A stretch of DNA of 64,000 nt from Marinihelvus sp036351115 (lineage in GTDB: Bacteria; Pseudomonadota; Gammaproteobacteria; Xanthomonadales; SZUA-36), in contig JAZBOL010000032.1 in NCBI GenBank assembly GCA_036351115.1, positions 6,259-70,258 of the forward strand, written 5' to 3'. This document shows positions 15,063-23,423 of this stretch, in pieces; the stretch's first letter is position 1, and each line of letters begins with the position of its first letter. The notes below the pieces were generated by a model. The model had not been told where the DNA came from. It was given only the letters and a program-made list of their open reading frames with translations, and ran no database searches. The position numbers and the translations under genes were made by a program.

Positions 15063-15988
15063 CGCGATACCCCCACGAAGTCGCCGTTGTTCAGCCGGGA
15101 CAGGGTTTGGAGGAACAGCACCAGGTTGCGGTTGTGGGTGTAATCACCGATGGCGACGGTGTGCAGTTCGGTCTGGCGAAACTGGTTGCGGCGGGAAACG
15201 TCCTGAATGATGAATCCGGGCGGGTTGTTCGGTTCACCGTCGCTCATGAGGATGATGGCAGCTGCCGGGTATTCCATGGCGGCCTGGAGCGCGAAATGCG
15301 TCGGCGTGCTCCCCACGAACTTGCGCGCCAGTCCCCGGGTGAATTCCGTGGCCTGGCTGAGGTTGTCCGGCGTGGCGCGGATCAGGTCGGTGCCGCCGGG
15401 AAAGCGCCAGAGCACCGGCGCCGGATTTCCCTGGTAGCCGATGATCGCGAACTCGTTGCTGTCGTCCAGGGGCTCCAGGATGTCGAGCACGGAACGAATC
15501 ATCAGGTCCTGGTAGTTGATCATGCTCCCGGACATGTCCACCACGATCACGAAGGATTTCGACTCCGATGCCAGGCCCAGGATCGAGAACTCCACCCCGT
15601 CCGTGATGAACGTGGGTTCCGGTTCGGGGACGTCGATCTCGTCCGGTGCCGGCACGGGAACGGGCAGGGCGGCGATTTGCCGGTTGACGTCGCCGAGCTC
15701 ACGTTCAAGGGCGGCAAGCCGGTCCCGCAGGCTGGCGTTCGCATCCCGGGCAGCGTCCAGTTCGCGCACCATGCGTTCCTGCTCCGCCTCCAGGTCCCGG
15801 GCCGCGGCCGCTGCTTCCCGCCGCTGCTCGACCAGGTCCAGGGTCTGGGAGAACGCATCGTCCCGACCGGCATTCTGATAGTAGGGGAACAGCAGCATGA
15901 CCAGCAGGATGAAGGCACCCAGCGCCGAGGCGAACAGGTCGATCGCCGAGGTACTGAATACGGATGTCTCCCGGTCCGGTCTTTTCAC
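15059..15988 (-). CDS. Stator-like TM protein with vWA domain, intact MIDAS
   Basis: 309 residues, paralogous in layout to the downstream gene. TM helix about 14-37 with D17 in TSAIDLFASALGAFILL; coiled coil about 45-105; Pro-rich hinge; vWA domain 128-309. Here the MIDAS is complete: D151-M-S-G-S155, a Thr at GSTPTHFA (228-230) and D250 in LMSDGEPNN. The vWA domain would lie in the periplasm and could bind a protein through a divalent metal. The first gene of the operon, with a GTG start. Its promoter must lie in the 185-bp region shared with the divergent CHAT gene. Start choice is supported by the short basic N-terminus before the TM helix, as in the sister protein. Confidence 0.88.
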   Translation of the reverse strand: MKRPDRETSVFSTSAIDLFASALGAFILLVMLLFPYYQNAGRDDAFSQTLDLVEQRREAAAAARDLEAEQERMVRELDAARDANASLRDRLAALERELGDVNRQIAALPVPVPAPDEIDVPEPEPTFITDGVEFSILGLASESKSFVIVVDMSGSMINYQDLMIRSVLDILEPLDDSNEFAIIGYQGNPAPVLWRFPGGTDLIRATPDNLSQATEFTRGLARKFVGSTPTHFALQAAMEYPAAAIILMSDGEPNNPPGFIIQDVSRRNQFRQTELHTVAIGDYTHNRNLVLFLQTLSRLNNGDFVGVSR

Positions 15989-16036
15989 GTCCGGTGTGCT
16001 CCCTCGTGGCTGGGGTGGCTGGGCAGGCGTCGATGT

Positions 16037-16071
16037 GCATTGACAGCGGGCATCGCGCCTAGGTTCAATGC
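16037..16071. promoter_or_regulatory. Inverted repeat and possible overlapping divergent promoters between vWA operon and CHAT gene
   Basis: GCATTGA (16037-16043) and TCAATGC (16065-16071) form a perfect 7-bp inverted repeat with 21 bp between the arms. The same bases give a plus-strand promoter candidate, TTGACA at 16040-16045 and TTCAAT at 16064-16069 with an 18-bp spacer. A weaker candidate lies on the minus strand (TTGAAC and GTCAAT). It could be an operator or a divergent promoter controlling both directions. Confidence 0.4.
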
Positions 16072-16173
16072 GGTCTGCCGGCGCCGCGGCGCCCGGTTGC
16101 CGCGGGCATCATGCGGAAAAGTGTAATCAATCCCGCCTCGCAATCCACCCCGGGGGTCGCGTCAGTCAGAGTC

Positions 16174-19100
16174 ATGAGCAGTTTCAGCACGCCAAGGTAC
16201 CGTGTCCCGGTGCTGCTTCTCATGTTCCTGGGCCTGGCGCAATCGCCACCGGCGCGGGCGACAGCGTTGCCCGGCGGCGGGCAGCAGCAGGAATACTTTG
16301 TCCGCCAGGAAGCCGATGAAGCCCTGCTGGTGCGCATCGACGGCGTCGAGGCGCAGTTCGAGGCCGCCATCTTCGACAGCGACGGCGAGCTCATCGTCGC
16401 ATCCGGCACGGTCGGCAGCCGGATTGCACCGCTGTATCAGTATGTCCCCACCGCGAACCAGTCCCGCCAGATCGATTTGCGCATCACGGCGCCCCTGGAC
16501 ACGAACCGGACGGCCTTCAACATGGGGCTAAGCCGGATCACGGTCCGTGACGACCGCAGTGCGCGCCTGTCGCGGGCCTACCAGTGGCTTTCCTTCGGTC
16601 TCGAACTGCCGCCGGCGGATACGGCGGCGAACTGGAGCGTCAAGGTCAATTCGCTGTCCGATGCCGCGCGGCAGTTCCAGGCCTTCGGCATGGAGGAGTT
16701 GCAGCTTTGGGCCCAGGTGCATGCGGGCCAGATTCTTCTGCGCGGGCTTGGCGACAACAACGCGGCCCTGGCCGTGGCGGAGGACGTACTGGCTTCCGCC
16801 GGCGCCCGTCGCTGGCCCGGCGTCCGGCTGGCGGCCACCCGGCTCCGGGCGCAGTCGTTGGCCGCCCTGCGCAAAGCCGGGGAACTGCCGTCCACGGTGA
16901 CGGACGATCCGGTCCAGTCGGCCGCTGAGGCGCTGGCCGACGAGGCCGCCTCCCAGGGGGCGCTGTTCGAACGGGCCGATGCCCTGTTCCTGTCCGGCGC
17001 CGACCTGGCGGATCGGGGTGATTTTTCCACGGCCCTGGCGCGTTTCGAAGCGTCTCTCGACATCGCGGAACGCATCGACGCGGGGGACCTGGCGACCTCG
17101 GTGCGCGAACGCATGGTGGAGATTCACGGACAGCAGGGGGACGTGGCCGCCACGAGCGAAGTGCTGCGAGCCATCGAGGATCAGCTGACGGAAGACGGGG
17201 CCGATGACGAGCTGGCGCAGAACCTGCTCGCCCAGGGACAAATTCTCAACGGCACCTACCGGTTCGAGGAAGCCCGGGCCGTGCTCCGCCAGGCCCTCGA
17301 ATTCGAACACAACAGCGCGACCCGAAATCAGCTCCACCTCGCCCTGGCCGAGGCGGCCTGGGCCCTCGGTGACCTGGAGGAAGCGCGTGGCCAGGCCCTG
17401 TCCGCCGTGATCAATCCGGCCTCCCGCGCCTATCGCCGGCCCACGGCGGTGCTCGACGTCCAGAAAGGCGTGGGCATCCTCGCCGGGGTAGCCCGGGCGC
17501 GGGGGCAAACAGCGGATATGGCGTCCCTCCGTACGGCGCAACGGTCCCTGTTGGTCGGCGAAGCGGATCGCGTGCTGTGGTCCTGGGAGCGCGCCCAGGA
17601 TGAGCTGGTGGATGGTCGACCGGCCGCCGCTGCTCTTCCTTACCTGCGCACGGTGCGTGACACCGCACGAAGCCCCGCCCTGGCGCCCTACGGTCACCTC
17701 GCCCGACTCTGGCTGTGCCGCCTGGACACCGATTGTCCCGCCGGTGCTGCCGAACGGGCGCGGGACGCGCTGGCGGCGACGGGTATCCCCCGCTTTCGCG
17801 TGGAAGGCGGCTGGCTGTACGGCGCCTGGCTCGCGCAGGGTGGGCAGGCCAGCGCCGCGGCGCGACAGCTTGCCGAGGTGGTGCGTGACGTGATCTTTTT
17901 CCGCAACAGCGCGCCCGGTGTCCTGGGTGACTGGAGCTGGCGTTACGGTGAAGTGCTGGCGGAAGATCTGCTTGGCGCACGCCGCGGCGGTGGAACGGCC
18001 GGGCAGCTGCTCATGGACCTGGCGCGCTTGCGCTGGCTGCGGGCATCCGGGGCGGCGCTGGGCCTGCCCTTCGACCGCGGCCTGGCGGGCCTGGACACGG
18101 ACGCCCTGCGCGCCACGCTGGGCCGGCGCGTGTCCCCGGGCAGCGGAGACGATGTCGCGCAGTTGTCCCGTGAGCTCACACGAATTTTCGACGAGGGACG
18201 CACCCGCTTCGATGCGGGGACCGGGTTCCTCGACGACGGCGTCCTGGAGCCGTGGCTGGCGACGCTCGATGCCGACGAGGCCGTGCTTGATTTCGACCTC
18301 AGCAGCTCACGGGCGATCGCGCTGCTGGGAACGCCATCCGGCGTTACCCGGCTCGATATCGGTCCAGCCTCGGTGTTCCGGGACTGGCGGAAATTCCTGG
18401 CGGAGGACGGTGGCCGGGACCTGGCCACGGACTGGCAGACTTGGGGGCAGCGGCTCATGCGCCCCCTGGCAGAACGACTTCCAGGGCGGGTGTACCTGGT
18501 CTCGGCGGACCGCCTGGCCCTGCTTCCCCTGGAAGCGATCCGCGTGGACGGCTCGGTCCTCGGAGATCGACACCGTTTTACCCGGCTGGCGTCCTTTCCC
18601 GCCCGGAAGCGCCCCGGGGAACGCCTTCGGACCTTCGCCATCGACCGGGTCTTCCTCGCTGGCGCGCCGAGCGACTACAGCGCCGGATTCCTTGCGCGCC
18701 TCGCTACGGACCCGGAACTCAATGAGGTCATGGACCGGTTCATCGGTCCCGGCTTGCAGGTAATCCAGGGTTCGGCCCTGGCCTCGGACGAGTTCGAGAC
18801 ACCGGCTTTTCGCCAGGCGGACCTCGTGCACCTGGCCATGCCGGGGCGGCTCGATCGCGCGAACCCGGGCGCGTCCTGGCTCGAGCTGTCGGAACTGCAG
18901 GGCGGGGCGGGGCGGGAGCGCCTGCCGGCTGTCGCCATCAACCGCTGGGTGCTTGATGCCGGGCTCGTGACCTTCAGCCGCACACGCTGGGGTGGACTCG
19001 AAGGCCCTGGAAGCGGCCGTCCACCACTGGTGAGCGGCGCCCTGGCGGCGGGCGCCCGGGCCGTGCTCGTGGCCGGCTGGCCTGCAGCCGATCCGGTCGC

Positions 19101-19242
19101 TGACGGCGTGCTCGCGGCGACCTACGACGGAATCACGGACGGCCAGGACCTCGACACGGCGCTCAGCGCCGCCCAGGCGGCTGCCCGGCGAGCCGGGGTT
19201 CCGGCCGGCAGCTGGGCGCGCTACCAGCTCTGGCTGGACTGA
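16174..19242 (+). CDS. Secreted TPR-CHAT protein with apparently inactive CHAT domain
   Basis: 1022 residues. The ATG at 16174 gives a signal peptide (RYRVPVLLLMFLGLAQSPPARA); the ATG at 16111 would add 21 residues before it. The N-terminal 150 residues look beta-rich, as in bacterial pre-peptidase-like domains. A long helical region with TPR-like repeats follows (about 170-720). The last ~280 residues match the CHAT (caspase-HetF-associated) layout: LYLVSADRLALLPLEAIRV, GALAAGARAVLVAGWPAAD, ALSAAQAAAR and a closing WARYQLWLD. The catalytic His site, usually xxATHG, reads HLAMPG (886-891), and the Cys site, usually SAC, reads TFSRTR (933-938), so no protease dyad is visible. It is divergent from the vWA operon and probably part of the same system, in the periplasm. 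Confidence 0.85.
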   Translation: MSSFSTPRYRVPVLLLMFLGLAQSPPARATALPGGGQQQEYFVRQEADEALLVRIDGVEAQFEAAIFDSDGELIVASGTVGSRIAPLYQYVPTANQSRQIDLRITAPLDTNRTAFNMGLSRITVRDDRSARLSRAYQWLSFGLELPPADTAANWSVKVNSLSDAARQFQAFGMEELQLWAQVHAGQILLRGLGDNNAALAVAEDVLASAGARRWPGVRLAATRLRAQSLAALRKAGELPSTVTDDPVQSAAEALADEAASQGALFERADALFLSGADLADRGDFSTALARFEASLDIAERIDAGDLATSVRERMVEIHGQQGDVAATSEVLRAIEDQLTEDGADDELAQNLLAQGQILNGTYRFEEARAVLRQALEFEHNSATRNQLHLALAEAAWALGDLEEARGQALSAVINPASRAYRRPTAVLDVQKGVGILAGVARARGQTADMASLRTAQRSLLVGEADRVLWSWERAQDELVDGRPAAAALPYLRTVRDTARSPALAPYGHLARLWLCRLDTDCPAGAAERARDALAATGIPRFRVEGGWLYGAWLAQGGQASAAARQLAEVVRDVIFFRNSAPGVLGDWSWRYGEVLAEDLLGARRGGGTAGQLLMDLARLRWLRASGAALGLPFDRGLAGLDTDALRATLGRRVSPGSGDDVAQLSRELTRIFDEGRTRFDAGTGFLDDGVLEPWLATLDADEAVLDFDLSSSRAIALLGTPSGVTRLDIGPASVFRDWRKFLAEDGGRDLATDWQTWGQRLMRPLAERLPGRVYLVSADRLALLPLEAIRVDGSVLGDRHRFTRLASFPARKRPGERLRTFAIDRVFLAGAPSDYSAGFLARLATDPELNEVMDRFIGPGLQVIQGSALASDEFETPAFRQADLVHLAMPGRLDRANPGASWLELSELQGGAGRERLPAVAINRWVLDAGLVTFSRTRWGGLEGPGSGRPPLVSGALAAGARAVLVAGWPAADPVADGVLAATYDGITDGQDLDTALSAAQAAARRAGVPAGSWARYQLWLD

Positions 19243-19368
19243 TCCCCGCGGACCGTGTTCAGGATCCGTTCATCGATGTTGTCGTACGTTTCGCCGCAAC
19301 GGCTGACGGATAGGGGCGGCGCACTTACACTAGAGCAAATGGTGCCGGGCCCCGGAGGATTGATTGCC

Positions 19369-20178
19369 ATGCGAATGCTGAAGAACATTGTCATCGCCTC
19401 GGTTCTGGTCGCCGTGCTGGCAGCCTGTGCCACCAGTCCCACGGGCCGCAAGCAGCTGATGCTCGTCTCCGAAGAGCAGGCCATCAGCAGCTCGAAGCAG
19501 GCCTACATCGCCACGGTCAGGGACCTCGGCGCCAAGGGTCAGCTGTCCACGGACCGGGCGACCATTGCCCGGGTCGAGCGGATCACGGGACGGCTCATTG
19601 CCCAGGCCATCCAGATGCGGCCGGACTCGGCGGACTGGGAGTGGAGCGTGGTGGTCATCGACGACCCCAAAACCGTCAACGCCTGGTGCATGGCGGGCGG
19701 ACGCATGGCGATCTATACCGGCCTGATCGAAAAGGTGCGACCCTCGGACGACGAACTCGCCCAGGTCATGGGCCACGAAATCAGCCATGCCCTCGCCAAC
19801 CACACGGCCGAGAAGATGTCGGTGCAGATGGCCAGCGCCATTGGCGTCGCCGCGGTGGGCGTGGTCGCCGATAATCACGTGGCGGCCCTCGGTGGCGCGG
19901 CCCTCGCTGCGGCTTACGCGATCAACAAGCCCAACAGCCGGACGGCGGAACGCGAGGCTGACCGGATCGGCATCGAGCTGGCGGCGAAAGCCGGTTACGA
20001 TCCGGCGGCTGCACCGACCCTCTGGAAAAAAATGGGTGAGGTGGGCGGATCCGAGCCGCCGCAGTGGATGAGCACGCATCCGAGTTCGGGTAACCGCCAG
20101 GCGTACCTCGCGGAGCTTGTGCCGGAGATGCGCCAGTTCTACAACCCTCGCGCAGACCACCCGGTATACCGTCTCTGA
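19369..20178 (+). CDS. M48-family zinc metalloprotease lipoprotein (LoiP/YcaL-like)
   Basis: 269 residues. The start follows a Shine-Dalgarno (CGGAGGA, about 10 nt upstream) and gives a lipoprotein signal with lipobox LAAC (Cys20), then TSPTGRKQLMLVSE, typical of this family. The zinc site is HEISH at 136-140 with the third ligand Glu in READRIGIEL. Known relatives are outer-membrane-anchored periplasmic proteases for quality control of envelope proteins. The mature domain has the usual STHPSSGNR near the C-terminus. It follows the CHAT gene by 126 bp on the same strand and could be read from the same promoter, but the gap and its wide distribution suggest an independent gene. Confidence 0.93.
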   Translation: MRMLKNIVIASVLVAVLAACATSPTGRKQLMLVSEEQAISSSKQAYIATVRDLGAKGQLSTDRATIARVERITGRLIAQAIQMRPDSADWEWSVVVIDDPKTVNAWCMAGGRMAIYTGLIEKVRPSDDELAQVMGHEISHALANHTAEKMSVQMASAIGVAAVGVVADNHVAALGGAALAAAYAINKPNSRTAEREADRIGIELAAKAGYDPAAAPTLWKKMGEVGGSEPPQWMSTHPSSGNRQAYLAELVPEMRQFYNPRADHPVYRL

Positions 20179-20187
20179 CCGGCTGGT

Positions 20188-20637
20188 CTAACCCGGGCGG
20201 AGGCGCACCGCCACCACGCGCCCTTCGGCGGTGATTTCTCCGCCCACGCTCACCGTCACGTCCACCACGGCCTTGCGTTCCGAGGCCTCCACCACGCGGG
20301 CCGACAGGTCGATGGGGCGGCCATCCATGGGCGTTGGTGCCCGGTATTCGACGTGCAACGACCCGGTCACGCAGCGCGGCGGGGTCCCGGCCGGGTCCGG
20401 CTGAAAATGCGCTGCGCCGGTGGCGATGCCGTGGCAGTCCACCAGCGAAGCGATCAGTCCGCCGTACACCACGCCCGGCACGCCGAGCTGAGACGGGTCG
20501 GGCATGAAGCTCGCCACGACCCGGTCTCCGTCCCGGTGGCTCTTGAGCTGAAGTCCCCGTTCATTGCGGGCGCCACAGCCGTAGCACACCTGGAAGGCCT
20601 CGTCGTATCGGTCCTGGATGGCGTCGCTGTCACTCAT
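20188..20637 (-). CDS. PaaI/4HBT-type acyl-CoA thioesterase
   Basis: 149 residues with a hotdog fold. An N-terminal CYGCGARNERGLQLK stretch precedes the core, and VVYGGLIASLVDCHGIATG corresponds to the conserved helix carrying the acidic catalytic residue. Relatives hydrolyse acyl-CoA esters in the cytosol. The frame continues upstream to 21117, but that part is inside the methyltransferase gene. The ATG at 20637 overlaps the methyltransferase stop (ATGA) and is the right start. Coupled expression with the methyltransferase does not point to a specific substrate. Confidence 0.88.
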   Translation of the reverse strand: MSDSDAIQDRYDEAFQVCYGCGARNERGLQLKSHRDGDRVVASFMPDPSQLGVPGVVYGGLIASLVDCHGIATGAAHFQPDPAGTPPRCVTGSLHVEYRAPTPMDGRPIDLSARVVEASERKAVVDVTVSVGGEITAEGRVVAVRLRPG

Positions 20638-21617
20638 GGGCCTGTCTCCTCCTGCGGTCCTGGTCCGGTGGGCCGGGGCATGTCCCGGATCGATTGGCGC
20701 ATCGCCGCGATGTGCGCCGGGCCCATGCGACAGCAGCCGCCCACACCCCGCGCGCCGGCCTCGATCCAGCTTCGCGCCGCCGCTGCAGCGTCCGGGTGCG
20801 TCAAGAGGCCGCTCCAGCGTTGCGTTTCGGGATCGTAGCGCTCGCCGGAGTTCGGGTACACCAGCACGGGAAGCTCCGGCACGGCGGCGCGAAGGTTTCC
20901 CAGGGCGCCCAGGACGTGTCGCGGGGCCGTGCAATTGATGCCCAGCGCCAGTACCCGCGGGTGGTTCGCGAGCGCTGCCGCGGCTTCGGCCAGCGGCGTT
21001 CCGTCCTGCAGGGTTTCCTCGTCCCGGCAACAGAAGCTGACCCAGGCGGGAGTATGGCAGTCCCGCAGGAGTTCGGCGAGCACGGCGATTTCCCGGGCGT
21101 GGGGCAGGGTTTCGCACGCCAGCACGTCGGCGCCAGCCGTGTCCAGCACGGCCAGGCGTTCGGCGTGGAATGACGCCAGGCCGGCCTCGTCCAGGGCGTA
21201 GCGCCCGGTGTACTCGGAACCGTCATGCTGCGTGGCGCCCCAGGGGCCCACGCTCGCGGCGAGAAGGATGTCCTCTCGCCGGCTCTCCGCACCTGCCGTC
21301 CGGGCCAGTTCCACCGACCGGCGCAGCAGGGCATCGGCCTCCTGCGCCTTCATGCCGAGGGTGGCGAAGCCGGCGCGACTGGCCTGGTAGCTGGCGGTGA
21401 TCAGCACTTCGGCGCCGGCGTCGAGGTAGGCCCGGTGAGCCGCCTGGATGGCTTCGGGAGCGCTCGCCAGCAGGCCGGCGGACCAGAGGGTCGGGTGCAG
21501 TTCGACGCCCTGCGCTTCGAGCTGCGTCGCCAGTCCGCCATCGAGCAACAGGGGACGGGGATTCCGCAAGCGCCGGGCGAAACGGTCCGGCCCGGAAAGT
21601 TCGGTAGCGAGGTTCAT
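20634..21617 (-). CDS. Homocysteine S-methyltransferase family protein
   Basis: 327 residues of the Pfam S-methyl_trans barrel. The N-terminal LLDGGLATQLEAQGVELHPTLWSAGLL is diagnostic. The zinc ligands are present: Cys in LGINCTAPRHV and the Cys pair in GVGGCCRMGP. Members such as MmuM transfer a methyl group from S-methylmethionine (or SAM) to homocysteine to make methionine; no cobalamin domain is present. Start chosen at the ATG that begins MNLATELSGPDRF. Translationally coupled to the thioesterase downstream. Confidence 0.92.
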   Translation of the reverse strand: MNLATELSGPDRFARRLRNPRPLLLDGGLATQLEAQGVELHPTLWSAGLLASAPEAIQAAHRAYLDAGAEVLITASYQASRAGFATLGMKAQEADALLRRSVELARTAGAESRREDILLAASVGPWGATQHDGSEYTGRYALDEAGLASFHAERLAVLDTAGADVLACETLPHAREIAVLAELLRDCHTPAWVSFCCRDEETLQDGTPLAEAAAALANHPRVLALGINCTAPRHVLGALGNLRAAVPELPVLVYPNSGERYDPETQRWSGLLTHPDAAAAARSWIEAGARGVGGCCRMGPAHIAAMRQSIRDMPRPTGPGPQEETGP

Positions 21618-21736
21618 GGATGCATCTTGCCACGGAATGCCACGGAGCCGGACCGGTCAGTGGCCCTCCGGCATTCCAATGGCCCCGGTGCCGTCGCTAT
21701 AATGCGGCCCCCCAGATTCTCCCAGGTCCATAGCGC

Positions 21737-23398
21737 ATGTCCCAGTTCGTTTACACCATGAACCGCGTCGGCAAGATCGTTCCGCCGAAACGCCAGATCC
21801 TGAAAGACATCTCCCTGTCTTTCTTCCCGGGGGCCAAGATCGGGGTGCTCGGTCTCAATGGCGCCGGCAAATCGACCCTGCTGCGCATCATGGCCGGCAT
21901 CGACACGGACATCGAGGGCGAAGCCCGGCCCATGCCGGAACTCAACATCGGCTACCTGCCCCAGGAACCCGAACTGGACCTGGATCGCACGGTGCGGGAA
22001 AACGTCGAGGACGGGCTTCGCGAACCCCTCGACGCCCTGGCGGAACTCGAATCCATCTACGCGGCCTATGCCGAGCCGGACGCAGACTTTGACGCCCTGG
22101 CGAAACAGCAGGAGCGCCTCGAGGGCGTCATCGCGGCCTGGGACGCGCACAACCTGGAGAACCAGCTGGAGGTCGCCGCCGACGCCCTGCGGCTGCCGCC
22201 CTGGGACGCGAAGGTCGAGAATCTCTCCGGCGGAGAGCGACGCCGCGTGGCCCTGTGCCGCCTGCTGTTGTCCAGGCCTGACATGCTGCTGCTCGATGAG
22301 CCCACGAACCACCTCGACGCGGAGAGTGTCGGCTGGCTGGAACAGTTCCTGGTGGAGTTTCCGGGGACGGTCGTGGCCATCACCCACGACCGCTATTTTC
22401 TCGACAACGCGGCCGGCTGGATCCTCGAGCTCGACCGGGGCCGGGGCATTCCCTGGGAGGGCAACTACACGTCCTGGCTCGAACAGAAGGAGCAGCGCCT
22501 GGCCACCGAGGAAAAGCAGGAAGCGGCGCGCAAGAAAGCCATTCAGCACGAACTGGAATGGGTTCGCTCCGGAACGAAGGGGCGCCAGTCCAAGGGCAAG
22601 GCGCGCCTGCAGCGCTTCGAGGAATTGACCAGCCAGGACTTCCAGAAGCGCAATGAAACCAATGAAATCTACATTCCGCCCGGCGAACGCCTGGGCGACA
22701 AGGTGATCGACGTCCAGGGTGTCTCCAAGGCCTTTGGCGACAAGCTGCTCTTCGAGGACCTGAGCTTCAGCGTCCCCAAGGGCGCCATCGTCGGCATCAT
22801 CGGCGGTAACGGGGCCGGCAAGACCACCCTGTTCAAGCTGATCAGCGGCCAGGAGCAGCCCGACAGCGGCACCATCGAACTCGGCGGCACCGTGGAACTG
22901 GTCAACGTCCTCCAGCTGCGGGACCACCTCGACGACGGTAAAACCGTGTGGGAGGCGGTCTCGGACGGGCAGGACATGCTGCGCGTGGGCAGCTTCGAAA
23001 TGCCCTCCCGGGCCTACGTCGGGCGGTTCAACTTCAAGGGATCCGACCAGCAAAAGCGGGTCGGTGACCTGTCCGGGGGCGAGCGGGGCCGGCTGCAGCT
23101 GGCCGTCGCCCTGAAGCAGGGCGGCAACGTGCTGCTCCTCGACGAGCCCTCCAACGACCTGGACGTGGAAACGCTCCGGGCGCTCGAGGAAGCCCTGCTG
23201 GCATTTCCCGGCTGTGCGCTGGTCATCAGCCACGATCGCTGGTTCCTGGACCGGGTCGCCACGCACATCCTGGCCTTCGAGGGTAACAGCCAGGTCACCT
23301 TTTTCCCGGGCAATTACACGGAATACGAAGAGGATCGCAAGCGTCGCCTGGGCGACGAAGCCGGCCCGCATCGGGTAAGGTACAAGCGTCTGAAGTAG
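21737..23398 (+). CDS. ettA: Energy-dependent translational throttle protein EttA (ABC-F)
   Basis: 553 residues, the usual length, starting MSQFVYTMNRVGKIVPPKRQ as EttA does. Two ABC domains in tandem: Walker A GLNGAGKST and GGNGAGKTT, signatures LSGGERRRVALC and LSGGERGRLQLA, Walker B LLLDEPTNHLD and LLLDEPSNDLD. The linker between them (about 240-315) has the charged helical RKKAIQHELEWVRSGTKGRQSKGKARLQRFEEL typical of ABC-F proteins. It binds the ribosomal E site and gates the first elongation step according to ATP/ADP ratio. It has no TM segments. It stands alone, with cardiolipin synthase following 25 bp later. Confidence 0.97.
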   Translation: MSQFVYTMNRVGKIVPPKRQILKDISLSFFPGAKIGVLGLNGAGKSTLLRIMAGIDTDIEGEARPMPELNIGYLPQEPELDLDRTVRENVEDGLREPLDALAELESIYAAYAEPDADFDALAKQQERLEGVIAAWDAHNLENQLEVAADALRLPPWDAKVENLSGGERRRVALCRLLLSRPDMLLLDEPTNHLDAESVGWLEQFLVEFPGTVVAITHDRYFLDNAAGWILELDRGRGIPWEGNYTSWLEQKEQRLATEEKQEAARKKAIQHELEWVRSGTKGRQSKGKARLQRFEELTSQDFQKRNETNEIYIPPGERLGDKVIDVQGVSKAFGDKLLFEDLSFSVPKGAIVGIIGGNGAGKTTLFKLISGQEQPDSGTIELGGTVELVNVLQLRDHLDDGKTVWEAVSDGQDMLRVGSFEMPSRAYVGRFNFKGSDQQKRVGDLSGGERGRLQLAVALKQGGNVLLLDEPSNDLDVETLRALEEALLAFPGCALVISHDRWFLDRVATHILAFEGNSQVTFFPGNYTEYEEDRKRRLGDEAGPHRVRYKRLK

Positions 23399-23423
23399 CG
23401 ACCTCGAGGAGACGGCTTTCGCC

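Noticed and set aside
12602..15988. Zorya-type defence system or canonical Tol/Exb/Mot module
   Set aside because: The MotA/TolQ-like subunit fits, but there is no OmpA-like or TonB-like protein, no ZorC/ZorD-like nuclease or helicase, and the partners have vWA domains.
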